Of a stretch of 64,000 nt of DNA, positions 58,491-64,000 are shown piece by piece. Below the pieces are notes generated by a model that was not told the DNA's origin, searched no databases, and saw only the letters and a list, made by a program, of their open reading frames with translations. The stretch covers positions 124,001 through 188,000 of the forward strand of contig NZ_JAKREW010000005.1 of NCBI RefSeq assembly GCF_022347545.1, written 5' to 3'. Position numbers and translations under genes: made by a program. The stretch's first letter is position 1. The number at the start of each line of letters is the position of its first letter. The stretch is from Terribium retamae. GTDB lineage: Bacteria > Pseudomonadota > Alphaproteobacteria > Rhizobiales > Rhizobiaceae.

Positions 58491-59413
58491 TGATCCAACG
58501 TATCGCCATCATCGGTCTGGGCACCATGGGGCCGGGCATGGCCGCCAGGCTCGCCAGGGGCGGCCTGCAGGTGACAGCCTATGACGTCGCCCCGGCAGCG
58601 ATCGAGCGCGCGCGCACCATGCTGGGCACCGCCGAAGGTGTTCTCGATGCTCTCGGCATCGCGGCCGCCGGTGCCGGAACCGTTCGCTTCACCGACGATA
58701 TCGCCGAGGCAGTCGCAGGCGTTGACCTCGTCATCGAGAACGTTCCTGAGAACATCGCGATCAAGGCCGAGGTCTATCGCGCCATCGACGGCCTGATCGC
58801 ATCGGACACGATCGTGGCATCGGATACGTCCGGCATTCCGATCACCCAGCTGCAGGCGCATATCTCACATCCCGAACGGATGGTGGGTATGCACTGGTCG
58901 AATCCGCCGCACATCATCCCGATGATCGAGGTGATCGGCGGCGAGAAGACGGCGCCGCAGATCGTGGAGACCATCCGCGACCTCATCCGCTCTATCGGCC
59001 TGCTGCCGGTGGTGGTGAAGAAGGATGTGCCGGGCTTTGTCGAGAACCGCGTGCTCTATGCGCTACTGCGCGAAGCGGTCGATCTGGTCGAACGCGGCGT
59101 GATCGAGCCGGAAGACCTCGACACCTGCGTGTCCTGGGGCATCGGCTACAAGATCGCCGTCGTCGGGCCGATGGCTCTGCTCGATATGGCGGGATTGGAT
59201 ATCTACAAATCCGTCTCGTCTTTCCTGAATGCCGATCTTTCCAATCGTGGCGATGTCGCCCCGATGGTGCTGGAGAAGACTGGCGCGTCGAAGCTCGGCA
59301 TCAAGTCGGGCGAAGGCATGTTCTCCTACACGCCCGAGCAGACAAAGGCACTGCAGGCTGAGCGGGCACGCAAGCTCGTCGCCGTGCGGCGTATCCTGGA
59401 AGGCCGGGAGTAG
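58490..59413 (+). CDS. 5-formyl-3-hydroxy-2-methylpyridine-4-carboxylate 5-dehydrogenase
   Basis: A 307-residue protein of the 3-hydroxyacyl-CoA dehydrogenase fold: NAD motif IAIIGLGTMGPGMAARLARGG, VIENVPENIAIKAEVYRAID, SDTSGIP, and catalytic His H135 in GMHWSNPPHIIPMIEV, with GFVENRVLYALLREAVDLVERG in the C-terminal domain. The M. loti FHMPC dehydrogenase (PDB 4OM8) has this unusual fold for an aldehyde oxidation. It forms the dicarboxylate used by the decarboxylase two genes upstream. It overlaps the GMC gene by TGATG. Confidence 0.92.
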   Translation: MIQRIAIIGLGTMGPGMAARLARGGLQVTAYDVAPAAIERARTMLGTAEGVLDALGIAAAGAGTVRFTDDIAEAVAGVDLVIENVPENIAIKAEVYRAIDGLIASDTIVASDTSGIPITQLQAHISHPERMVGMHWSNPPHIIPMIEVIGGEKTAPQIVETIRDLIRSIGLLPVVVKKDVPGFVENRVLYALLREAVDLVERGVIEPEDLDTCVSWGIGYKIAVVGPMALLDMAGLDIYKSVSSFLNADLSNRGDVAPMVLEKTGASKLGIKSGEGMFSYTPEQTKALQAERARKLVAVRRILEGRE

Positions 59414-59486
59414 CCGATGGTCCACGACCCACAGACAACCGGGATGATGCGTGCGCGGCACGCCGCAACGCACGGAGGTAGACGTC

Positions 59487-60317
59487 ATGCGCATTGACAC
59501 GATCCGGGCAGCTGGCGGCAAGCCGGCCCATATCCGCCATGACGACCTCATCTCCGTCAAAGGCGTCTCGGTGGTCTACGCCCGGCAACTGGTGCTCCAG
59601 AACATCGATTTGTCGGTGCCGAAGGGGTTCTTCGTCTCGCTGATCGGGCCCTCCGGCTGCGGCAAGAGCACCTTGCTCAAGGTTCTGGCCGGGCTGGAGC
59701 AACCGACCAGCGGCAGCGTATCGATCGACGGGCTTTCGCCGGTCGAGGCCGCGCGTAAGCGTATGATCGGCGTCGTCTTCCAGGACGCCAATCTGCTGCC
59801 GTGGAAGAACGCCGTCGACAATGCGTCGATGCTGCTTTCCATCGCCGACAAGTCGCTCTCGCGCGCCGAGCTTCGGGCACGGGGACAGGAAATGTTGGAA
59901 CTGGTGGGCCTCGGCGATGCCGCCCACAAGCGTCCGAACGAACTGTCGGGCGGCATGCGGCAGCGCGTGGCCATCGCCCGTGCGCTCGCGCTTGACCCGG
60001 CAGTGCTCTTGATGGACGAGCCCTTCGGCGCGCTCGATGCCATCACCCGCGACTCGATGGGCCAGTCGCTGCTGGAAATCTGGCAGCGCACCGGCAAGAC
60101 GATCGTGCTCGTGACCCACTCGATCGATGAAGCCATCCACCTCTCGCGCCATGTCCACGCGCTCGGCATCAAGCCCGGACGCATCACCGGCAGCATCGAC
60201 ATCGACCTGCCTTACCCGCGCGACCTGGCGGTAACGGAAGATCCGGAATTCGTCCGGCTGGTCGTGCAACTGCGCACGATGCTGCGCGCCGGCCATCAAC
60301 CGGGAGACGCGTCATGA
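59487..60317 (+). CDS. ABC transporter ATP-binding protein (NitT/TauT type)
   Basis: A 276-residue ATPase with Walker A GPSGCGKSTLLK, Q-loop VFQDANLLPW, signature LSGGMRQRVAIARALA, Walker B AVLLMDEPFGALDA and H-loop VTHSIDEAIHL, matching the nitrate/sulfonate/thiamine-precursor group. ATG 59487 has GGAGG 8 bases upstream. It starts 73 bases after the B6 dehydrogenase on the same strand and overlaps the permease by ATGA, so the importer is probably co-transcribed with the catabolic genes. Confidence 0.92.
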   Translation: MRIDTIRAAGGKPAHIRHDDLISVKGVSVVYARQLVLQNIDLSVPKGFFVSLIGPSGCGKSTLLKVLAGLEQPTSGSVSIDGLSPVEAARKRMIGVVFQDANLLPWKNAVDNASMLLSIADKSLSRAELRARGQEMLELVGLGDAAHKRPNELSGGMRQRVAIARALALDPAVLLMDEPFGALDAITRDSMGQSLLEIWQRTGKTIVLVTHSIDEAIHLSRHVHALGIKPGRITGSIDIDLPYPRDLAVTEDPEFVRLVVQLRTMLRAGHQPGDAS

Positions 60318-61123
60318 GCGATCAAACCATCACCTCCGAACCCCGGCTGGCATCCAGTCTTGCCGCCGCGACGAGCAGCTGGCTGCCGGCGGTCATTCTC
60401 CTTGTGGGCACGATCGTGGCCTGGGAAGCGATCGTGCGGATTTTTGCCATATCGCCCTTCATCATCCCGGCTCCGTCGGAGATCGGGCGATCGCTGGTCG
60501 CGCAATGGGGAACGCTGATGCAGGCCACTCTGGTGACCGCGGCCGAGATCCTGCTCGGCTTCGTGGTCTCGGTCGTGGTCGGCGTCGCCATCGCGCTGGT
60601 CATCGTGCGTTTCGACTGGCTGGGCCGGGCACTCTATCCGCTGGTGGTGCTGTTCCAGAACGTGCCGAAGGTGGCGCTCGCGCCGATCTTCATCCTCTGG
60701 TTCGGCTACGGGCTGGCGCCCAAGATCGGCCTGATCCTGGTCATCGCCTTCTTCCCGGTGACGCTGTCGATGCTGGCGGGCATGCAGTCGGTGGACCGCT
60801 CCCTGCTGTCGCTGATGAACTCGGTCGGCGCCAGCCGCACCCAGATCCTGTTCAGGATCCGCGTCCCGCATTCGCTGCCGAACCTGATGGCGGGCACCAA
60901 GATCGCCGCCACGCTCAGCGTAATCGGCGCCATCGTCGGTGAATTCGCCGGCGCCTCGGACGGGCTGGGCTACGTCATCCAGTTCGCCTCGACCCAGCTC
61001 GACACCGCACTGGTCTTTGCGGCGCTGCTGCTCGTTTCCGTGCTCGGCATCGCCTTCTACTACGCGGCCGAGATCCTCGAACGCATCGTGGTGCCGTGGG
61101 CACCGAAATTCAGTCACGCCTAG
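60314..61123 (+). CDS. ABC transporter permease (NitT/TauT type)
   Basis: A 269-residue inner-membrane permease with about six helices. It begins SWLPAVILLVGTIVAWEAIVRIFAISPFIIPAPSEI, has the cytosolic EAA-like loop SLMNSVGASRTQILFRIRVPHSLPNLMAGTKIAATLSVIGAIVGEFAGASDGLGY, and ends AAEILERIVVPWAP. It pairs with the upstream ATPase (4-base overlap) and the downstream binding protein. The substrate is unknown, but the location points to a pyridine compound. Confidence 0.92.
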   Translation: MSDQTITSEPRLASSLAAATSSWLPAVILLVGTIVAWEAIVRIFAISPFIIPAPSEIGRSLVAQWGTLMQATLVTAAEILLGFVVSVVVGVAIALVIVRFDWLGRALYPLVVLFQNVPKVALAPIFILWFGYGLAPKIGLILVIAFFPVTLSMLAGMQSVDRSLLSLMNSVGASRTQILFRIRVPHSLPNLMAGTKIAATLSVIGAIVGEFAGASDGLGYVIQFASTQLDTALVFAALLLVSVLGIAFYYAAEILERIVVPWAPKFSHA

Positions 61124-61148
61124 GGGCAGAAAAGGGAAGGATCGAACA

Positions 61149-62159
61149 ATGCTGAGACGCTCGCTCATCAAGGCAGCCACGCTTGCGGCTTTTACCGGCG
61201 CGCTTGGCTTCTCCGGCGCCGCACTTGCCGCCGACACCGTCAACGTCCAGCTCGACTGGGTGGTGCGCGGCAACCACGCAATGTTCTTCGTGGGCAAGGA
61301 AAAGGGCTTCTTCGCCAAGAACGACATCGATCTCGCCGAGATCCGCAAGGGCTCGGGTTCGCCGGACGCCATGCGGCTGGTGGGCAACGAGAACGCCGAC
61401 TTCGGTTTCGGCGATCTGCCGACGCTCGCCGTCGCGCGCTCGCAAAAGGTGCCGGTGGTGGCGCTCGCTGCCGTCAACCAACGCTCGCCGCTGGCGATCA
61501 TCTCGCTCGCCAAGACGTTGAAGCTCACCAAACCGGAAGACCTCAAGGGGCTGACCATCGGCATCCATCCGGCCGGATCGACCTACATCTTCTTCAGGGG
61601 GTTCCTGGCCGCCAACGGGCTGACCGAGAAGGACATGACGCTGAACAGCGTGTCGCCGCCCTATGAGAGCTACCTGCTGCTCGGACGGGTGCAGACGGTG
61701 GTCGGCTATGTCGATGCCGAAGTTCCCGAACTGGAAGCCAAGGCAGGCGGCCCCGGTTCGCTCAGCATCATGATGGGCGCCGACCATGGCTGGAAGGCCT
61801 ACGGCTCCGGCCTGTTCACCTCGGAAAAGATGATCAAGGACAAGCCCGACGTCGTCCGTCGCTTCGTCAAGGCCTACCGGGAAGCCTTCGACTATGTCGT
61901 TGCCCATCCGGAAGAGGCCGCCGAGATCACAGCCAAGGCGGCGCCCGGCTACGCCGAGAAGAAGGACGTGCTGCTGGCACAGATCAATGCCGACATCGCT
62001 TCGACCTTCACCAGCACTGAGACCAAAGAACACGGGCTCGGCTGGATGAGCAAGACGCAGTGGGAAGAGACGCTGAAGACGCTCAGCGATCAGGGCGTGC
62101 TCAAGGAAGCGCTGTCGGCGGACGATGTCTTCACCGACAAATTCCTGGCGAAGGACTAG
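61149..62159 (+). CDS. NMT1/THI5-like ABC substrate-binding protein
   Basis: A 336-residue periplasmic protein with signal peptide LRRSLIKAATLAAFTGALGFSGAALA (the RRSLIK segment is somewhat Tat-like) and an NMT1/THI5-like domain: VNVQLDWVVRGNHAMFFVGKEKGFFAKNDIDLAEIRKGSGSPDAMRLVGNENADFGFGDL. This family includes binding proteins for thiamine pyrimidine precursors, chemically close to pyridoxine. Given the B6 operon upstream, a B6 vitamer or pyridine acid is a good ligand guess. GGAAGGA precedes ATG 61149. Confidence 0.9.
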   Translation: MLRRSLIKAATLAAFTGALGFSGAALAADTVNVQLDWVVRGNHAMFFVGKEKGFFAKNDIDLAEIRKGSGSPDAMRLVGNENADFGFGDLPTLAVARSQKVPVVALAAVNQRSPLAIISLAKTLKLTKPEDLKGLTIGIHPAGSTYIFFRGFLAANGLTEKDMTLNSVSPPYESYLLLGRVQTVVGYVDAEVPELEAKAGGPGSLSIMMGADHGWKAYGSGLFTSEKMIKDKPDVVRRFVKAYREAFDYVVAHPEEAAEITAKAAPGYAEKKDVLLAQINADIASTFTSTETKEHGLGWMSKTQWEETLKTLSDQGVLKEALSADDVFTDKFLAKD

Positions 62160-62181
62160 GCGGGATGTCCCGGGGCGCGGA

Positions 62182-62607
62182 TCATCGACACACTACATCG
62201 TCCTGCTCCAAACCGCAGGATACGGTGCGCGTGCCCTTCTCTGCATCCGTGCGGTCGAGTGCGATCTGCATGCGGGTCGCATATGCGCGACCCGACAGGC
62301 CACACCACAAGCGCTCGACCGGAAGGTTTTCGCGCTTGTCGTTAAGGATGGCGAAGGTGCCGGTCGCGGCGTCGAACCAGAGTTCGACACGGGTGCTCCC
62401 GCCCGGTTCGACCGTCGCAATCTCGGCCGAATACCAGTGGGCGAAGTCGGCGTTGCAAGACAGGCCGTCCTTGCCCGAATTCGAGATCGTCAACGGCACC
62501 ATGGCGAGCCCATCGGTACCGGTGCGGACGGTGACATGGTGCAATTCAACCGCGTTGGCAAAGGACGTGAACGCCAGCGCTAACGGGAGGACATAACGGA
62601 TCTTCAC
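62182..62607 (-). CDS. Secreted protein of unknown function
   Basis: A 141-residue protein starting with GTG at 62607 (GGAG about 9 bases upstream). The signal peptide KIRYVLPLALAFTSFANA is cleaved before VELHHV. The mature part has four cysteines (SCNADF, LWCGLS, VSCGLE, VVCR), likely two disulfides, and a beta-rich pattern (VRTGTDGLAMVPLTISNSG, STRVELWFDAATG). I do not recognise a family. It lies antisense between two plus-strand importer gene sets, which is unusual for an operon insertion. Confidence 0.72.
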   Translation of the reverse strand: MKIRYVLPLALAFTSFANAVELHHVTVRTGTDGLAMVPLTISNSGKDGLSCNADFAHWYSAEIATVEPGGSTRVELWFDAATGTFAILNDKRENLPVERLWCGLSGRAYATRMQIALDRTDAEKGTRTVSCGLEQDDVVCR

Positions 62608-62704
62608 TTCGAATAGGCTCCGGATGCAATTTATTTCGAAGTCTATCTCTCTTCTTCGTAATGACAATAAGAATATCCATGGGAAGACAACAAAAGAGGG
62701 TAAC

Positions 62705-63733
62705 ATGTTAAAGCTTCTGAAAAGCAGCGTAAGTGCAATTATACTTGGTGGCGTATTGATAGGCGGCGCACTTGCCGGTGAAGTCAAGTCGATTGCCATC
62801 CTGACGCCCGAAGAGGGTACGGATTACGGCTGGAACCAGCAGGGCATCGATGCCGCCAAGGCGGCCGGCAAGGCCGCCGGGGTCGAAGTGGTCGTGGCCC
62901 AGGGCCTCGGCTATGGCGACGTCCGTCCGACGCTGCGGGAACTCGCCGCCGACGGCGCCAGTCTGCTGATCGCGCATGCCAGTGGCTACAATACTTCCGC
63001 GCCCGAGATCGCCAAGGAGACCAAGGTTCCGGTGGCGATCGTGGATACGCCGAACGGCCTGGAGAAGGGCCTCGTCGCCGACTACACGCTGAGTGGCCAT
63101 GAAGGCGCTTATCTCGCCGGCCGTCTCGCCGCAAAGATGTCGCGTTCGAAGTCGGTCGGCATCGTGGTCTCCGGCGAGCCGCCATCCTGGAACTCGCAGT
63201 CGGCGGCTTTCGCACAGGGCGTGAAGGCGGAGAACCCGGACGTCAAGATCACCTATGCAGTGATCGGGCCCGCCGCCTACAGCGATGCGGCCGGCGGCAA
63301 GCGCGTCGCTGAAAGCGTGATCGCCTCGGGCGCCGACATCATCTTCGGCCAGGGCAACGGTTCGAGCTTCGGCATGCTGCAGGCGGTCGAGACGACCAAG
63401 GCCGCAGATGGCGGCAAGGTCTATTTCATCGACGTCATCGGCGACAAGTCACCGATCGACAAGGGCTTCCTGCTGTCCTCGGTGGTGTGGAACATCGAGC
63501 CGGTCTACGCCGCGATGATCGCCGACCTCAAGGCCGACAGCTTCGGCAGCAAGCACTACACGATTGGCCTCAAGGACGATTCCGTGAAACTGCTGAAGAC
63601 CGCCGCGATCCCGGACAATGTCTGGTCCGAGATCCAGGCCGTGCGCGAGGACGTCATCTCCGGCAAGATCAAGGTCGAACCGATCTACGACGCCGCCGCC
63701 GTCAGGGCGCTGATGACAAGCGTCGCCCAGTAA
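62705..63733 (+). CDS. BMP-family (PnrA-like) ABC substrate-binding protein
   Basis: A 342-residue basic-membrane-protein-family binding protein. Signal peptide KLLKSSVSAIILGGVLIGGALAG precedes EVKSIAILTPEEGTDYGWNQQGIDAAKAAGKAAGVEVVVAQGLGYGDVRPTLRELAADGASLLIAHASGYN. The domain ends NIEPVYAAMIADLKADSFGSKHYTIGLKDDSVKLL. BMP proteins usually bind nucleosides or, in some rhizobial operons, other N-heterocycles. GAGGG precedes ATG 62705. It is the first gene of a second importer. Confidence 0.92.
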   Translation: MLKLLKSSVSAIILGGVLIGGALAGEVKSIAILTPEEGTDYGWNQQGIDAAKAAGKAAGVEVVVAQGLGYGDVRPTLRELAADGASLLIAHASGYNTSAPEIAKETKVPVAIVDTPNGLEKGLVADYTLSGHEGAYLAGRLAAKMSRSKSVGIVVSGEPPSWNSQSAAFAQGVKAENPDVKITYAVIGPAAYSDAAGGKRVAESVIASGADIIFGQGNGSSFGMLQAVETTKAADGGKVYFIDVIGDKSPIDKGFLLSSVVWNIEPVYAAMIADLKADSFGSKHYTIGLKDDSVKLLKTAAIPDNVWSEIQAVREDVISGKIKVEPIYDAAAVRALMTSVAQ

Positions 63734-63752
63734 GGCGGCGAGAAGTCAGTTG

Positions 63753-63780
63753 CCGAAGGGGCGGCCGGTCGCCCCTTCGG
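63753..63780 (+). promoter_or_regulatory. Stem-loop between binding-protein and ATPase genes
   Basis: CCGAAGGGGCG (63753-63763) and CGCCCCTTCGG (63770-63780) form a perfect 11-bp stem with a 6-base loop. A CCCCTTTTT follows 7 bases later. It may be a partial terminator or mRNA stabiliser giving more binding protein than ATPase. Confidence 0.6.
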
Positions 63781-63810
63781 ACGATTCCCCTTTTTCAGGG
63801 CTGGGCTTAG

Positions 63811-64000
63811 ATGAGCAATACCACTCCGTCGCCCGTCGGCGACATCGTCGCACTCGAAGGCGTGACCAAACGCTTTCCGGGCATCGTCGCCAATGACAGC
63901 ATCGACCTGTCGATCCGTCCCGGCGAAGTGCATGTGCTGCTCGGCGAGAACGGGGCGGGCAAATCCACACTGATCGGCATGCTGTCCGGCCTGCAGCAGC
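63811..64000 (+). CDS. ABC transporter ATP-binding protein (partial)
   Basis: The first 63 residues of an ABC ATPase cut by the window end. [50 protein letters not shown] contains Walker [10 protein letters not shown]. The RFPGIVAND and [16 protein letters not shown] stretch is typical of the double-cassette nucleoside/BMP-type ATPases (YufO-like). It follows the BMP binding protein by 77 bases, so permease genes are expected beyond the edge. Confidence 0.9.
   Translation, partial: MSNTTPSPVGDIVALEGVTKRFPGIVANDSIDLSIRPGEVHVLLGENGAGKSTLIGMLSGLQQ

Noticed and set aside
1-64000. CRISPR arrays, insertion sequences, prophage genes, rRNA and tRNA
   Set aside because: Reading both strands I found no spaced direct-repeat array, transposase, integrase or phage structural gene, and no recognisable rRNA or tRNA sequence.

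Overview
The window is chromosomal DNA of a GC-rich alphaproteobacterium of the order Rhizobiales. The best fit is Mesorhizobium or a close relative in the Phyllobacteriaceae. Three things point there: the lptB-rpoN-hpf-ptsN order at the left end, Rhizobiales-type families (DUF1150, DUF2244, DUF995, a Flp pilin, intergenic palindromes), and a vitamin B6 catabolic operon whose enzymes keep the residue numbering I remember for the Mesorhizobium loti enzymes. I see no rRNA, tRNA, insertion sequence, phage or CRISPR array.

Layout. 1-3.4 kb: end of lptB, then rpoN, hpf and ptsN. 3.4-20 kb: mostly single housekeeping or stress genes: DUF1150, Hsp20 with a possible RNA thermometer, a nucleoside hydrolase, a LysE exporter, an ArsR-controlled group of small proteins, an amidase coupled to a ribokinase, an Ada-like methyltransferase, endonuclease III, a Nudix hydrolase, a lone Flp pilin and a CorA/ZntB transporter. 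18.8-21.7 kb: patatin, acetoacetate decarboxylase and 3-hydroxybutyrate dehydrogenase, a likely polyhydroxybutyrate/ketone-body set. 21.8-27.4 kb: a MerR regulator and a LacI-controlled ribose-type ABC importer with a perfect operator palindrome. 27.8-28.8 kb: an FkbM methyltransferase.

29-38 kb: an AraC-type regulator diverges from a polysaccharide operon (UDP-xylose synthase, UDP-sugar 4-epimerase, membrane glycosyltransferase, UDP-glucose dehydrogenase, two secreted DUF995 proteins around a GH26-like hydrolase). This resembles the CuxR-controlled, cyclic-di-GMP-responsive arabinose polysaccharide locus of Sinorhizobium meliloti. 39.7-49 kb: an operon of three luciferase-like flavin monooxygenases, an M20 deacylase, a GNAT acetyltransferase, and an amino-acid ABC importer with a fused permease-ATPase and two binding proteins. 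It matches the logic of the Bacillus S-substituted-cysteine salvage operons. 49.4-50.1 kb: a lone Imm11 immunity gene and an AraC gene scrap.

50.3-64 kb: a pyridoxine degradation locus. Pyridoxine 4-oxidase and a GntR repressor lie on the minus strand. AAMS hydrolase, MHPC oxygenase, two uncharacterised proteins, HMPDC decarboxylase, 4-pyridoxate dehydrogenase and FHMPC dehydrogenase lie on the plus strand. Together they cover pyridoxine to pyridoxal and 4-pyridoxate to succinic semialdehyde. Two ABC importers follow, the second cut by the window end, and are candidates for uptake of B6 vitamers or pyridine intermediates. Pyridoxal dehydrogenase and pyridoxolactonase are absent and may lie beyond the right edge.
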